From contig OZ024831.1 of NCBI GenBank assembly GCA_964016985.1, positions 25,393,948-25,457,947 of the forward strand: a stretch of 64,000 nt of DNA, in the 5' to 3' direction. Every line of letters begins with the position of its first letter. Position 1 is the first letter of the stretch. The DNA is from Anodontia alba. Taxonomy: Eukaryota > Mollusca > Bivalvia > Lucinida > Lucinidae. Shown here in pieces: positions 30,841-43,389 of the stretch. The notes beneath the pieces were generated by a model, which made no database searches, had not been told where the DNA came from, and saw nothing but the letters and a program-made list of their open reading frames with translations. A program made the position numbers and the translations under genes.

Positions 30841-31187
30841 TGTATGCCAGGATTAAATAATTGGCGTCACATATCTCGGAGCCTTACTTTTTTTTACAGA
30901 CAGACAAATGAATAATCTGAATGAAAGAGAAAATTATATACAAAACCAGCAACGATCTGTAAAATGTTTGTTACTTGTATGAAAGATATCAAATTCTCCG
31001 AAATATGCGTATTGTTTTTGCACGTACAGGCGTCTTCTAAACGTCTCGGTTCTCACATAAACTATCTTGCTTAAAGTTTAAATACGTAATTGACATTTGA
31101 ATGAAATTTTATTATGGAAAAAAAGAATATTGTATAAAACTTGAAATACTGTGTAACAGTGAAAAAAAGCATTTGATGCCGAAGACG
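30841..31187. other. No feature recognised
   Basis: No repeat ends or coding signal. Confidence 0.4.
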
Positions 31188-31190
31188 AAG

Positions 31191-31224
<34 letters not shown>

Positions 31225-31380
31225 GCCCTTAGGAGATTTTGATACACGTGGTAGATTTTCCGCAATTTTGAAAAGGGACATTATTTTGGTGACTTCCTGT
31301 TTGCTTTCCTGTACACCGCCCTCCTTTAGGATCAAACTCTTTCCGTTTAGAGTGAACCTCTTTTCAGAACGGAGAAAAAA
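31188..31380. mobile_element. Poly-A run and family K MITE
   Basis: A 33-base A run (31190-31222) is followed by TTAGGAGATTTTGATACACG, TTGAAAAGGGACATTATTTT, CTTCCTGTTTGCTTTCCTG and TTTAGAGTGAACCTCTTTTC. The right half is truncated. Confidence 0.7.
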
Positions 31381-31427
31381 CAACATGTATGATGCGCAAG
31401 GTAGGAAGAGCATCCTTACAGCATATC

Positions 31428-31482
31428 CCGGCAAACACACAACGCCCTAACAACGTCGTTTCGACGTTGAGTGTTTGCTGGG
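31428..31482. mobile_element. Short foldback, AACGTCG type
   Basis: CCCGGCAAACACACAACG and TTGAGTGTTTGCTGGG ends around CAACGTCGTTTCGACGTTG, 55 bp in all. Confidence 0.75.
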
Positions 31483-32457
31483 ATGCTGGCAAAGTAGGCC
31501 TGGATAAGCTAGTAAATTTGTGTAGCCTGATCGGGGTCTCCGTTGCACGGTTAGAGATTAACTGGGTACTGTAGCATATTTCGACGAACTGAAAAAGACA
31601 TTACCAGAATTGTGCGCATGCGCAGGTGGACTGAACCGCTGTTCGCATATAGTATAGAAGCCTTTCTCGCGTTGTGAATAACTTTGTCTTAACTGTATAT
31701 AGCTATGTAATACATCAGGTTTTGTCAATGATTTTGTGGCTAATAAAATGAACGAGCATTTGATATATGAAACAAGAAATGTGGTTTTGGTGCCTGGAAA
31801 CATTATTACTTAAACCCGACAGGTATCTTCACACTTCACGTATACTGCCACCCAAAACAACGTGTGTGACATCATGGCAAAACAAGATAATGGAGTCGGT
31901 TTGGCGGAAGTCGACTGAAATTAAAAATACTAAGATTGCTGACATTTTATTTGATTATTTCAGTGTGGCGGTTACAAAACGGGCATCGCATTGGCTGAGA
32001 TATGGCTAAAACCACAGATTATATTTAAACTCGAAAAGTATCTATTTAAGAGGACCGGTAGATTTTTCTGATATTTTGTACAAGAGAAACAACTTGAAAG
32101 TTCGTGTTGGCTTTTCATACGCACACACCTTCTCGAAAAGGCATCTACTGATCAGGCTCTACACTTTTTGCGACTCATCCAGCAAAAGTTTAGGCACATT
32201 AACAGGTAATAAGATAGACTTTTTCAAATTTTATGACAAGTATTGTCAGGCCAGATGTCCCAATAAGGGTACATACAGTAGGTTCAATTCGGCCCAAAAC
32301 CGACGCTGTAAATATAGTAAAAGTATAATAAGAAGTGTTCAATCTGACACGTTTGTTAAGACTTAGCATCAAGTATTTATTGTGTTTTTACTTTCATAAT
32401 CAAGATAAATTTGTGCGATGTATTTTTCTCAACAGTTGTAGTGCAGGTATTGATTGA
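31483..32457. other. No gene; decayed Q remnant
   Basis: CTGATCAGGCTCTACACTTT at 32147 and ACAAGTATTGTCAGGCCAG near 32235 are Q remnants. Open frames here show no domain. Confidence 0.4.
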
Positions 32458-32713
32458 CATTACGAAAAGACGCCTATTCAAATATACTGAAAATTTCACC
32501 ACCAAAAACTGAAAGTTTCAGATAAAAATTCTGATATTTTTCTTATTTCTGCTCAAAACATAGATTGTGGGTAGGCGGTTCTAACGAGTACCCACAGTCT
32601 ATGCTTTTAAGCAGAAATAAGAAAAATAATGTAAACCCCTGTAAACCGCAGTTTTGCTATATAAAAGTGGGGTTTTAAGGGGATCAAAATTATATTGGTA
32701 TATTTTCGTGATG
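32458..32713 (-). mobile_element. Family M, half arm deleted
   Basis: Reverse orientation. The palindrome reads GATTGTGGGTAGGCGGTTC, so one arm lost its inner part including the tip. Ends CATTACGAAAAGACGCC and TATTTTCGTGATG. Confidence 0.93.
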
Positions 32714-32913
32714 GAATTGGGGTAAGGTGATTCAGATTTGATTTTGCTTTTATTTTGCTTGTTTGGTCCAGCTTTAATCATGAGCACGGTAGCCTTGCAA
32801 CACAATACTTTTATCGCAAGTAGATTTGGCCATAAACTCGTATAGGGGACTGCGAACGACGCTAAAATTACGTTTTATTCAAAATAAGCCAATAAATAAA
32901 AGTCTTGACTCCG

Positions 32914-33093
32914 TGTACAATCTCCTTAATAAATCCCTCCTACATAAAAGGGATTATTCCGAATAGCCCTCGGTAGCGGATTCTTTCCTTTTAGAGTAGA
33001 CTTTTCAGACGGGCTTCTTCTGTATATGAGCAAACAGGAATTCCCTTGAAAAAATATGACGGAAACTTTGACAGGTGTATCAAGTCCCCTTAA
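32914..33093. mobile_element. Family K MITE
   Basis: CTTTCCTTTTAGAGTAGACT, CAAACAGGAATTCCCTTG and a well-kept right end GACAGGTGTATCAAGTCCCC then TTAA (33090). Confidence 0.75.
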
Positions 33094-33795
33094 AATATAC
33101 CGTTTTAACATTATTTGGTTGACAAAAAAAAAAAACAAAAAAAAAAAAACAAAAACAAACAAACAAAAAACACAAAAAACTTCGCATTGTCTACCAGAAA
33201 CGGCGAAATTCTAACAAATACTTCACGAATTACAAGTAAGAATGCTTTATAAATCAAAATTTCAAGACTGCAGTATGACAGGAACATTTACGTAACAGCA
33301 GACATAAGCAATACAAGGAGAAGACCGCTTATTTTTAAACCATAAACTTCGATGTAAAATCAAATAGGTATATCCGTCAAAACCATTTTCTAGCATGGAT
33401 AAAAACTGAAACGTCATCTTCTAAATATATTATTGTGAAATATTTTATCGTCTGGTAATGTCTATATTGTCGTCTTGTAATGACAGGTTAAGAAATTAAT
33501 CATCGCCACCGAACATTGCGGCAGACATCAAACAGGTATATGTAGAAAACGTAAAACAATATCAAAGGCGGGTCATAATCGCATGTCATAAATAGCTTAT
33601 AATTTATGGATGATTTGCATAATTATTCGTTTTAAAAATGCTAAGAAGGAGAAAAAGCCAGTTTCATCTTTAGAGCATGTAGATTTAAAATGAAACCGCA
33701 GCACATATTGATGGGTTCAGGAGCAAAACTACAATTACACCGGCGTCAGTAACGTCTATCTGGCTTACAGATTAACAGAAGAGTAGCGTGAGCCG
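33094..33795. other. A-rich run, otherwise nothing recognised
   Basis: AAAC-rich simple sequence at 33123-33180. The remainder looks unique and non-coding. Confidence 0.4.
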
Positions 33796-34072
33796 CATCA
33801 CGAAAACATGCCTGCATAATTTTAACCCCCTTAAACCCCTTTTATATAGTAAAAATGGGGCTTACAGGGGTATACATTATTTGTCTTATTTCTGCTCAAA
33901 AACATAGATTTTTGGTTTTTATTAGAACCGCCTCACCGAGGCGGTTCTAACGTGTACCAACAATCTGTTTTGAGCAGAAATATGAAAATTATCAGGTTTT
34001 TTTATTTTTGAAAATTTCCAGTTTTTGGAGGTGAAATTTTCTGTATATTTGAATAGGCGTATTTTCGTAATG
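33796..34072 (+). mobile_element. Palindrome-core MITE, family M
   Basis: 277 bp. The left arm has eroded to GATTTTTGGTTTTTATTAGA while the GAACCGCCTC core is intact. Ends CATCACGAAAACATGCC and GGCGTATTTTCGTAATG. Confidence 0.95.
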
Positions 34073-34076
34073 TCAT

Positions 34077-34304
34077 CATGAGAACACGTACCTTCTGACA
34101 TGTGCGGCCAACGAAGACTCTGATCATCCTGTGCATCCACGCAGTTCGATCAGAGTCTTCGTTGTCCGCATGAAGAAAGTTGCATTCTTGGCTATTCAAA
34201 AAGCACCCAGGGAAGATTCAGATTAGACTGCGCGAATGCGCAGGCTGATTTGAATCTTCGCTGGGCGCACATGTCCGAGGGTACTTTTCCTGAAGTTGCG
34301 CTCA
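34077..34304. mobile_element. Two-hairpin MITE, family D
   Basis: Starts 5 bp from the M element: GAGAACACGTACCTTCTGAC ... GGTACTTTTCCTGAAGTTGC. Hairpins AAGACTCTGATCA/TGATCAGAGTCTT-like (34111-34163) and GATTCAGATTAGACTGCGCG/CGCAGGCTGATTTGAATC. Confidence 0.85.
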
Positions 34305-35928
34305 CGTTATTTATAAATTTATAACACGCCCTTTAGGCTAAAATAAAAAAAAAAGGAATGGATAACATGTCCTGCAAAATTCGTTGAATGGCCGATAATA
34401 AATAAATAAATATGATTTCGAAGACCATAGAGAACCATTAGTATAAATTAGCATAAACTACGTTTATGATAATTATGACAAGAGAACGGTCTAAGTGTGA
34501 ACCCATGCTATATTGTTTCATCGTTCAATGCATACCCCTAAAAATCTCTGTAATCATGCTGCGAAGGGCCACTCACTTAGAATGAAACTTGCCTCTCTAG
34601 TACTTGAAACCTTCCCAACGGAACTGAATATGAAATTCTTATCATTACGAAAAGCCCCAAATATGGCCATTTCACAATTATTTCTATATGCATATTTCCT
34701 AGAACTGTCGTGTTCCGCTAAACGCTGTGGTCAAGGGCTCATAATCGGTATCAATTCTTCCGTTTTGGGGCTGCACTGAGGCAAAAATTTAGTTGCTTTG
34801 CATTTACTATCGAGCAACATGTCCCTATATATGCGAGAAACGACTATTCAGGCAAGCACGTGCATTAACGCTGTTTCCGCATTTTTTGGGGTGATGAATG
34901 AATATGTTAGCCAATGATGGGCAGACATTGCTGATGAAGATGCAGATACCTGTATGTATTTTTCTCTGAAACACACTGTTCATATATATCTCAAGGTTGT
35001 ATGTGGCATTTCTTTGTTGTAATCAAGCTATATTCTACCTCGATATTAATAATTTTTGTTTTATCTTTTTTTTTTTTTTCTCTTGTCGACCAGTTTTATT
35101 TATCCATTTTAGCAAGTCTCCTTAATATTTCGGTCAGATTATAACTCTTCTGTGTTATTCATTTCAATACATACATTTTATTATATTTTACAAAATTTTA
35201 ATTATCTGTAAATAAATTCTATAAGAACCACAGATTTCAACATTTTTAAGTGGGTTGTCTGTTTACACAAGTAAATGCGATCTTTGTCTTTTCTTTTTTC
35301 TTTTTTCCATTGAAGGAAAGAGATCCCAGATCGGTTCAATTAACTACGGTTCAACAGCAATTCAGTGTAGACAGAAAAAAAAAGCCAACACTTCAGCTCT
35401 GGGAAAGACGTTTAAAGACAAATTAGCGAGTCAATTTAGCGCAGAGCCGGCCTCTTTCCGGACATGGTATCCATCAAAGTCGCACCTTTGCCTAGCTGTC
35501 GATTGTTAAGCTTGTAAAGAAGTGCCAGGGAATTGGATTTTCGGAGTTGATAAATAGTTTGTCGTCACCAATATCTAGAGGTTTGTGTCAAAGGCGAATC
35601 AGACTCGAGACTCATTAGCAAAACGTCTAATCACGGTGCAGGCAACTAGCTCAGTACGTTAACAAGTCTGTGCAATATATACCCCTGTGTTTCTCTGTAA
35701 TACATTGTATATGATCAAAACGGGTGTGCAGCGGTCTACAACTAAGTTTTCATGGAGAAATAAGATTAAAATCCTACGTTTGGCTGAAAAGGCACTTTAT
35801 GTACTGATTTAGCTAAAGCATATTTATTTCACATAGTAATTAGTTAGAAATGGCAAGCAGCGAAAGAAGCGTTTTACTAGTTTACTTAGAAGCGTGTATA
35901 CCGTATTTACCCTAAATACTGGGTCATA
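34305..35928. other. Unique intronic stretch with GC-richer island
   Basis: Mostly AT-rich, with T runs near 35065. The part 35325-35515 is noticeably GC-richer. It is preceded by a pyrimidine tract ending CCATTGAAG, and is open for about 62 codons to a stop at 35509. No domain was recognised. It could be an unannotated exon, a conserved non-coding element or chance. Confidence 0.35.
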
Positions 35929-36130
35929 TTTACCCTTGTCCTGCTGAACCCGGATATACCCTGCCTTTACAAACAGTGTAGATCCAGAGATCAGTTGGCT
36001 TCTAATCAGGATTTGCACTGTTTGTCAATCAGTATATGAATATGTATCAACAACCTGCATCAAGTAATCGGATTGGCTGACTGTTAGAAATGGGCGTGAC
36101 ATCTTAATTATTCAGCAGGACAAGGGTTAA
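35929..36130 (-). mobile_element. piggyBac-like MITE, family T
   Basis: Left TTTA (decayed TTAA) with CCCTTGTCCTGCTGAA; right CAGCAGGACAAGGG then TTAA (36127). The hairpin lost most of one arm (AGATCAGTTGGCTTCTAATC). Confidence 0.88.
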
Positions 36131-36367
36131 GTCCTTATCACAGTCGTCCTCAAATTTGAACAAGTCCATTTTACCACCTGTTGACTTGCTTGAAAACTGT
36201 TGGATGAGTAGTACACATTAAAGACCGTGATAAGACGCCTGATTTGGATCTACAGTATTCGTTTACGTCAGCGTTTCGCAATAACTTGGTTTATTACGGT
36301 TACAGGAACTACATTTCGCGATTGTGCCGTAATCAGGACACTCATAAATCCACCACTTTTTGCTATA
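36131..36367. repeat. Q element remnant
   Basis: GTTGACTTGCTTGAAAACTG and TTAAAGACCGTGATAAGACG resemble the Q sequence near 23100-23160. Hairpin partner decayed. Confidence 0.45.
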
Positions 36368-36546
36368 TTAACCCATTTATGCCGAATGGATTCTTTGTTT
36401 TTATTAATGTTAATTTAAAGATAAATTTCTGTATTGTATGCAAACATGGTTGACCCTGATCAGACGTCATGTTCTGCGGCGTCTGATCTGGGTCTACAAT
36501 GTTTGCCAATGTCCATTTTAAGGGACGTTAGGCATAAATGGGTTTA
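36368..36546. mobile_element. TTAA-type Q element (CCCATTTATGCC ends)
   Basis: TTAACCCATTTATGCCGAAT and GGCATAAATGGGTTTA form the TIR. Hairpin GACCCTGATCAGACGTCATG / GCGGCGTCTGATCTGGGTC. Confidence 0.85.
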
Positions 36547-36899
36547 TAAACTGAAACAAACCGTTGGGGAGCATTATGTTCGTTTCGCCAGATGCATATC
36601 TTTTAATTATTTTCTGCTTCTTTATCATTTTGTCTGCGGCAGAAAAAAAAAGTATATATAAATGTCTGAATCATTGAATATTATTTAGTTAAGAGTTCAT
36701 TAGTTAATAGATTTTATACATTTTCAAACCAAATGCACCTACATTTATTTCACCAATAAACGACACAATTTGATTAAAAAAGAAGGCAATCTCAATGAAA
36801 TCCCAGGTCGGCGTCAATTGTTTATTTTGTTTATTCATGTCAAGAATATTAAAACAAAAGCTTCATCGAAATACCGCATAGAAAACGTGTGATTAATTT
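36547..36899. other. No feature recognised
   Basis: AT-rich; nothing supported. Confidence 0.4.
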
Positions 36900-37137
36900 G
36901 AGCCGAAACGTCTGAAAAAGTACCCACGGACGTGTGCGCCCATCGAAGATTCATATCAGCCCGTGCATCCGTGCATTCTGATAGAAGTCTTCGTTGTTCG
37001 TATGAAGAATCTTTGCATCCTTCGTTGTCTTAAATGTGCCCAGGGAAGATTCTGATCAGAATGCGCGAAAGCGCAGGCTGATCTGAATCTTCGCTGGGCG
37101 CACATGGCAGACAGTACGTTGTCTGACGTTTCGGCTC
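36900..37137. mobile_element. Two-hairpin MITE, family D (best ends)
   Basis: TIR GAGCCGAAACGTCTGAAAAA / ACGTTGTCTGACGTTTCGGCTC. Flanks ATTT on both sides (36896-36899 and 37138-37141) may be a 4-bp duplication, though the region is T-rich. Two GATCAG hairpins inside. Confidence 0.88.
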
Positions 37138-37540
37138 ATTTTATTTAGTGAAATGAAAGTTATCGCCCAAGGGTGATAAGAGTAAAATCTTCACATAAAA
37201 TATTAAATGCGTCTGATCAAAACATTGGGTGAACCTAGCATGTATTGCATTGACAAGCGGTTTGATAAATGGACAAATATGGATGGCTTCTACAAACGCA
37301 TTAAATGATTGTTCCATTCCCTCTTTTAATCACAAATAATAGGAAATATATGTTGTTTACTTTATTAATAATATGTTTGGTAGCATTGCTTCAAAACGTG
37401 AACGAATGAAGCACATTTAAAGACGACGTAAATACTTAAAGTATATATATTGATTGCCACAATCACAAATGAAGTTGCCCAGAAAGTCCACAATCACAAA
37501 GTATAGTCTTTTTTTTAGGTAACGAAGTAAGAAATGATTT
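37138..37540. other. No feature recognised
   Basis: Nothing supported beyond AT-rich sequence. Confidence 0.4.
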
Positions 37541-37757
37541 CATTACGAAAACAAGCCTATTCAAATATATGGAATATTTCACCTCCAAAAGCTGAAAAAT
37601 TTCAGATAAAAAACTGCGAGGCGGCTCTAACGAGTACCCACAATCTATGTTTTAAGCAGAAATAAGGAAAACAATGTATATCCCTGTAAACCCCAGTTTT
37701 ACTATATAAAAGTGGGGCTTAAGGGGGTCATAATTATATAAGCATGGTTTCGAGATG
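37541..37757 (-). mobile_element. Family M, one arm deleted
   Basis: Reverse copy, 217 bp. The whole first palindrome arm is gone; TCAGATAAAAAAC joins CTGCGAGGCGGCTC. Ends CATTACGAAAACAAGCC and CATGGTTTCGAGATG. Confidence 0.92.
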
Positions 37758-38999
37758 TGGACGAAATAACCAAACACGATGTAGCTGTGTTTCGTTTTTT
37801 TTTGTTTTTCAGGCAATCGACAGCATGCTGAAGTGATGAAAACATGTCCCATATAAACAGGATAAGGGAGACATATAAGTCCTTGACTTTTTTTTGAACT
37901 CCATTTGAAATATATTCATATATTGTATCTAATTTATACACATAATATGTTTAAATTAAACAGGATAAGGATAACCCACCGGTCGTCGTATTCCTGTTGA
38001 GATCATAGAAGCTGTGCTAAGTCTTACAGTACACCGGAACGAATATAGGTCAGTTTTAAAAAGTTCCAGAATAATGTACCTCAGTCTAGGGTCTTTTATT
38101 TTACCTTTAGATGCCAGAAGTGGTCCAAATGTATACGTCAAGCAGTTATGCAGTAAGTAGACGCAAAATTTTATATAGTGATTCGCTGGTTTACAATATG
38201 ACTAGAAAATCATCTGAAAAAACGTATTGCCTTACACCAGTCGAGACCTGGCAAACAATATGGGGTTAGTCATTGCAAGGATACGAGATTTCTTACAAGT
38301 AACGTAAACTACACGCATTTTCTGGTTTTGAACTTTTCAGAATGACTGCTGGTATCTAGTGTTTACCCTTTGAATATAAAACAAAACAATCTATGGGCTA
38401 AATCAGAACATTTGCAGAAATGTATATAATGAATAAGCAAAACTAAATGGTATATAGTCTCTGTCCTTGATAGGATAACTTCTTGTCAGTCATTAGAAAA
38501 CAGATTGTAGCACGTGTTGCAAAGCTGCACAAATTTCGCAAATACCACTACCACCACCACTGAAAGCAAACTGAACAAGGAATCATAGAGAAAAATGCAA
38601 GAACAGCGATCGCACTTGCTTATTTCATTGCATTATGTTTTGCCAGGTCACACGGAACTGCGGTCTCGTGTTCATACAACTTTCTCGGGACCAGGCTAAT
38701 GCTAATGAATGAAAACGCCAACAACATGCGTTACCGTCTAGTATTGCTGCGCTTCTGTTTGACTAGAAAAAAAAAAAAATATGCAGGGCAATACAATTTG
38801 TATCAGCTTTATTTTTTGTTACCATAGAACGGCAGCCTTTAATTCTGATGCAACCCCGAATTGAAAATATGTGTTCGATCCTCTATCTTATCTGTAAAAC
38901 GTTCCAATAAAACACATATATTCACAAACACTATGCATAAAGTTAAGGAGTCCGTAAATGTTTAGTAGGGGTATCAAAAGAAAACTAGTACTTTCTGAG
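37758..38999. other. Unique stretch, no gene recognised
   Basis: About 1.2 kb with few repeats. Frames are short and lack domains. An A run lies at 38766-38779. Confidence 0.4.
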
Positions 39000-39280
39000 T
39001 TTAGTCGATCAGTGGTTATAACGGCTTTCTCTGAAGGAATAATTGCTGTACTCTGTGGTCACAGCCGGCATGGATTCAAGAGCGCACTTAATCCATTAGG
39101 TTTCTCACCGCTGTGGTTCGAGCCTCGCCAGGGTCAATGTGGGAAAGCCAAGTTCTGCTTACGGATGGTCAGGTATTTTTCCCCGGGGTTCTCCGGTTTT
39201 CGGTCGCCTTTGATGAACAATCGGCTCGATATAAGTGAAATATTCTTGAAAGCGCCTTAAAACCAAAATCAAAAAAGAAG

Positions 39281-39319
<39 letters not shown>

Positions 39320-39400
39320 AAAAATAAATAAATAAATAAATAAATTAATAAATAAATAAAAAAAATAAAATAACAATAATAATAACAATAATAATCAAGA
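39000..39400 (+). mobile_element. Second SINE type, with A-rich tail
   Basis: A degenerate tRNA-like head (39049-39130) contains a B box GGTTCGAGCC (39115-39124). The body CCCCGGGGTTCTCCGGTTTT and ATATAAGTGAAATATTCTTG then GCGCCTTAAAACCAAAATC is followed by an A run and (AAAT)n/(AAC) tail to about 39400. The body differs from the SINE at 9146 and resembles a type common in bivalves. Confidence 0.8.
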
Positions 39401-39914
39401 GCTCGCTATATATACAAATAAAAAAGAATTCCTGCAATGTGCTATGTAGCGAAAAATCCAAAGGAACAGAAGCACATGTTTTAGTTATCTTTCCCCTCTA
39501 TTTCTTTATTTTGTTTTAAAACTACAGAAAAATAAACAAACTAGTTTTTGTCGTTCCTCTCTCTCTTCATTCGGTGCCTCGGGAAGGCTGTGTTTCGTGC
39601 TTGTTGTAACTCTTGTGTCACTTCCATTGTTTTTCTTTAATTATAATAAGTAGTTAGCAATGTGATTGCGGCAATCAATGAAGTTCTGCATTTTGTTGCA
39701 GCCTGCCATTGGAAAGAATGGGCAATATTTTCGAAAAACGGGTAAATGGCGACGTCATCTAACATGTCGCAGCATAACTTCAGCTCGAATGTCAAATATT
39801 CTTCAAAAACAGACAGTAAAATAAATGATTTAGGAAGTGATGTCAGTGTTTCGATACTTTGTAACTATATAATGTGGGGTGCTCTAAGATTTTAGAATTC
39901 CCACCTTCACATTC
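39401..39914. other. No feature recognised
   Basis: CTCTCTCTTCATTCGGTGCC and GTGTCACTTCCATTG near 39555-39630 faintly recall repeat Y, too weak to call. Confidence 0.35.
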
Positions 39915-40178
39915 CATCACGAAAACATACCTATATAATTTTGACCCCCTTAAACCCCACTTTTATATAGTAAAACTGGGATTTACAGGGGTATACATTA
40001 TTTTTCTTATTTCTGCTTAAAACATAGATTGTGGGTACTCGTTAGAACCGCCTCGTCGAGGCGGTTCTAACGAGTACCCACAATCGATGTTTTGAGCAGA
40101 AATATGAAAAATATCAGAAATTTTTAGCTGAAAATTTTCATTTTTTGGTAGTAAAATTTTCGGCGTGTTTTCGTAATG
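39915..40178 (+). mobile_element. Palindrome-core MITE, family M
   Basis: 264 bp. A short deletion next to the right TIR removes AGTATATTTGAATA. Core arms nearly perfect. Confidence 0.95.
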
Positions 40179-40308
40179 GTTTCACTACTTTATTATATGT
40201 GGACAATGACTGCTACAAGTACTAGGTGTTATAACGAAAGTTTATGTATTTATTATATCACTGGGATTTTTGTTTTCGTCAAGGCGTACATATTAAGTAT
40301 TAAGGGAA

Positions 40309-40522
40309 ACAGATATATTTTTAGGGACAGCAAATGTGTCTTAAGTGCTTTCCTTTCTTCTTAAAAGAGATCGACTCAAAAAGGACAGAATTTGCTCCCA
40401 CGGGAAGTAAATTCATTTTTTTAAAGAAGACCCTGTTTTAAAAGGGGCTTGGAGATTAGGAAATAATCTTTATTGTAAAATAGCGGAAATTTACCAGGGG
40501 ATCCAGTCCCCATAATTAAAAA
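40309..40522. mobile_element. Family K MITE, degenerate
   Basis: TTAAGGGAAACAGATATATT left end; AGGACAGAATTTGCTCCC and GAAGACCCTGTTTTAAAAG inside; ATAGCGGAAATTTACCAGG at the right. Confidence 0.6.
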
Positions 40523-42003
40523 AAAGCTTACTTAAAAAATTTGGTTCTTGTTTTTTCGCGATGTATTTCTCCTGATTTCTATATTTTTACTAGTCGTTTA
40601 CCCGCCAGAATCTCTACAGGAAGCATACTTACATAGTTTTCTCCCAGACAGAACAAAATGAGAAGATTGTGAAGCTTAATCAATCTTGATCATTGTTTTT
40701 CGCCCAGCATTGCTTACCGCATCTTCTTCAATTTAGATTCATTATTGGTTCAATTTTAAACGTTATAGAATCGCAAGAAAATGATTAATGGTTTGTACAG
40801 GGTGAATAGCGTTGGGGACTACGACTGCAGAAGCGATAGAAATTAAGTCCCCTGTGGACCATAAATCAAGTTTGGTATTTGCTTTAAATTAGGTGTCAAT
40901 ATTGCGGGAAGAAAATACAAGAATCTCCCTGGCTTCTGGCAGAGGACAATTTTCTTGGACACACTTATAGCTGAATAAACTTTGGTGATCGTTTCCCAGA
41001 AACGGATATGATGAAAAAGACACATACAATAGTATATGAGAATATTGCTGTAAATTATCATATGACCAATTCCCACGTTTTGATAACTACATTTGACAAA
41101 TCTCCAAATTGCACAGTTATATCTTGGTAAATCGTTGACGCAAAGTAAGACAATATGAGTACATTTAAGTCATGCAAACAAGAAAACAGTGAAAGACGAC
41201 GAGTGAACAATGACGCATTTCCGCTCTTGGTTTCGCAGACAGTATTCAAACCACCAACAGTTTTTGTGCAAAATATGAATCTAAGGCTGATAAGCAATAT
41301 AAACCCTGTCATCATTTTTTACTACGTCATATTATACACTGGATAATGTATTTTCATAAGCTGACGGAACGGAAAAAAAAAGTAAATGTCAAATAAAATC
41401 TAAAATTGCCCACTCTATATTCGTTTGGTGGAAACTAGTTGAAAGACCTCAAGAAAAGCCATGATAACGGAACACGGTCTTCACAAGGCACAAAATAAAA
41501 TTGAATTACATGAAATGACGACAAAACCAGCACTTTGTCTGAAAACAAAACGAACAAAAGAAAGAAAGAAGAAACGCAGAAGAAATACCGCCTTGGATCG
41601 GTCCTCAGTAAACATGGAAAACAACACATATATAATAATAATTTGAAACACATGTAAGCAATTTGCAATCTACTGAATCTGTTGGTGAGAAGCTAACTGC
41701 CAACTGCATCTGCTGATAAAACGCCATGAGCCAAATCAGACTACCCAGACGTTTGTGCTTGCAACAGCGGGCTATTATTTCAGACCAAGTAGTAGTCTGG
41801 AATTTGCTGAAGCGAGCCGCCAACTGTATCTATTTAAAAAATGTCATGGGCAAATCAGACTGTTCAGCCTGAGAGGTATTCATGTTCGCGTAGAGAAGGG
41901 ACTTGAGTTCAGAGTATTTCGTTTTACGTGGTTACACCAAGGTTCAAGAAGAAACAATATAAAATATTCAGTCTTTGATATGATAAAAATTGTGACGTAC
42001 ATC
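40523..42003. other. No gene; small direct duplication
   Basis: GCCAACTGCATCTGCTGATA (41698) and GCCAACTGTATCTATTTAAA (41819) each precede CCATGAGCCAAATCAGACT/TCATGGGCAAATCAGACT, a diverged repeat about 120 bp apart. Open frames on both strands have no domain. Confidence 0.4.
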
Positions 42004-42366
42004 TTAAAGGCTCCATATTCCTTAAAACAGACATTCTATTATCCAGAAAGGTTTAATAAATTGATATATAGCATTAATATAATTATAAAATGTGGCACCT
42101 GACAACCTGTAAAATTTCAGTTAGTCTCTCGTTCTTGAAATGAAATGAATATTTATCGTATCTCTGAATTAATGTTTCCAACATTAATTCAGAGATGCGA
42201 TAAATATCATTTCATTTTTGTCAAATCCAGTTCAAAAACGAGAGACTAACTAAAATTTTACAGGCTGTCAGATGCCACATTTTATGATTGTATTAATACC
42301 ATATATCAATTTGTTAAAACTTTCGTGGATAAAAAAAATGTCTATTTTTGAGGAATATGGAGACTG
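42004..42366. mobile_element. TTAA foldback, family F
   Basis: TTAA then AGGCTCCATATTCCTTAAAA. Arms of about 150 bp include GTTAGTCTCTCGTTC and TATCTCTGAATTAATGTT, with their complements to 42360. The right end is degraded (GAGGAATATGGAGACT). Confidence 0.88.
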
Positions 42367-42958
42367 TAACAGCTATGGAAAATAGAAAGGAAGGCAATGA
42401 TCTTGCAATCCTGAAGGCAATGAAGGAATCCTGTTCACTGGACAATACTACCAATCGTTTTCTATAACTATGAGATACCGTTGCGAAGAGTACTACGCCA
42501 TGAAACAAATGACGCCAGCAACCACTAGAAATACCCTTCATAAAAAGTAATAGGAAATATAAACAATAGTTGTTTACGGCGTTCTATTCTTATATTTCTC
42601 TTTCAGACTTTAGCACGGAACATAAACAAAAGATTAGACAGCGAGTTCACGTGCCGTCTCGTGCGAGACGAGATTTCAAGTGGCTCTGTCTCCATGCCAT
42701 GTTTACCTTGAGCTAAAGGATCAATCCTCTTAGTTATTACAGGTGCATTCAAACACAATGCCGATCAATAGTTTAAATACTAATCTTTTGCTTGAACAGA
42801 CTTTAATTAGCTCACCCTATGGTTTAGAGCAGTGACGTGTTTGTTTAAATCATTATTGACTCTGAAATCAATCCCAAAGACATCCTTTCGGTTTCCGGAT
42901 GACTGTTTACAAATAACAGAAATAAGCAATGGCTGGAATAGCGGATGGAAATGAACCA
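42367..42958. other. No feature recognised
   Basis: Mixed unique sequence. CACGTGCCGTCTCGTGCGAG near 42648 is only a short inverted motif. Confidence 0.4.
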
Positions 42959-43189
42959 CAGCGTTAGAAAACGTTCCTTCGGACATGTGCGCCAAGCGAA
43001 GATTCAGATCAGCCTGCGCATTCGCGCAGTCTGATCAGAATCTTCACTTGGGGCCTTCTGGATAGCCAAGGATGGAATGTTTCTTCAAGTGGACAACGAA
43101 GACTCTGATCAGACTGCACGGATGCAAAGACTGATTTCTGTCTTCATTGGGCGCACATATCAGAAGGTATGTTTTCTCACGTTGCGACT
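42959..43189. mobile_element. Two-hairpin MITE, family D
   Basis: GCGTTAGAAAACGTTCCTTC to GGTATGTTTTCTCACGTTGC. Hairpin GAAGATTCAGATCAGCCTGC / GCAGTCTGATCAGAATCTTC is near-perfect; the second hairpin is weaker. Confidence 0.85.
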
Positions 43190-43389
43190 AAAACGGTAAA
43201 CGCTTCAACGCCTTATTTTCTGTATGTGCTATACAAGGCATAGTCCGTATAAATACATTTACCGTTTCACTGGTTCTGATAAAAACAAAGACAGCGCGTC
43301 AACAATGCAATGCTATGCCATACGTTGACAGCATATGTATACACCAGCTTTTCATGTCTCCATTGCCAGTCGCGTGCTATATTTTCATA

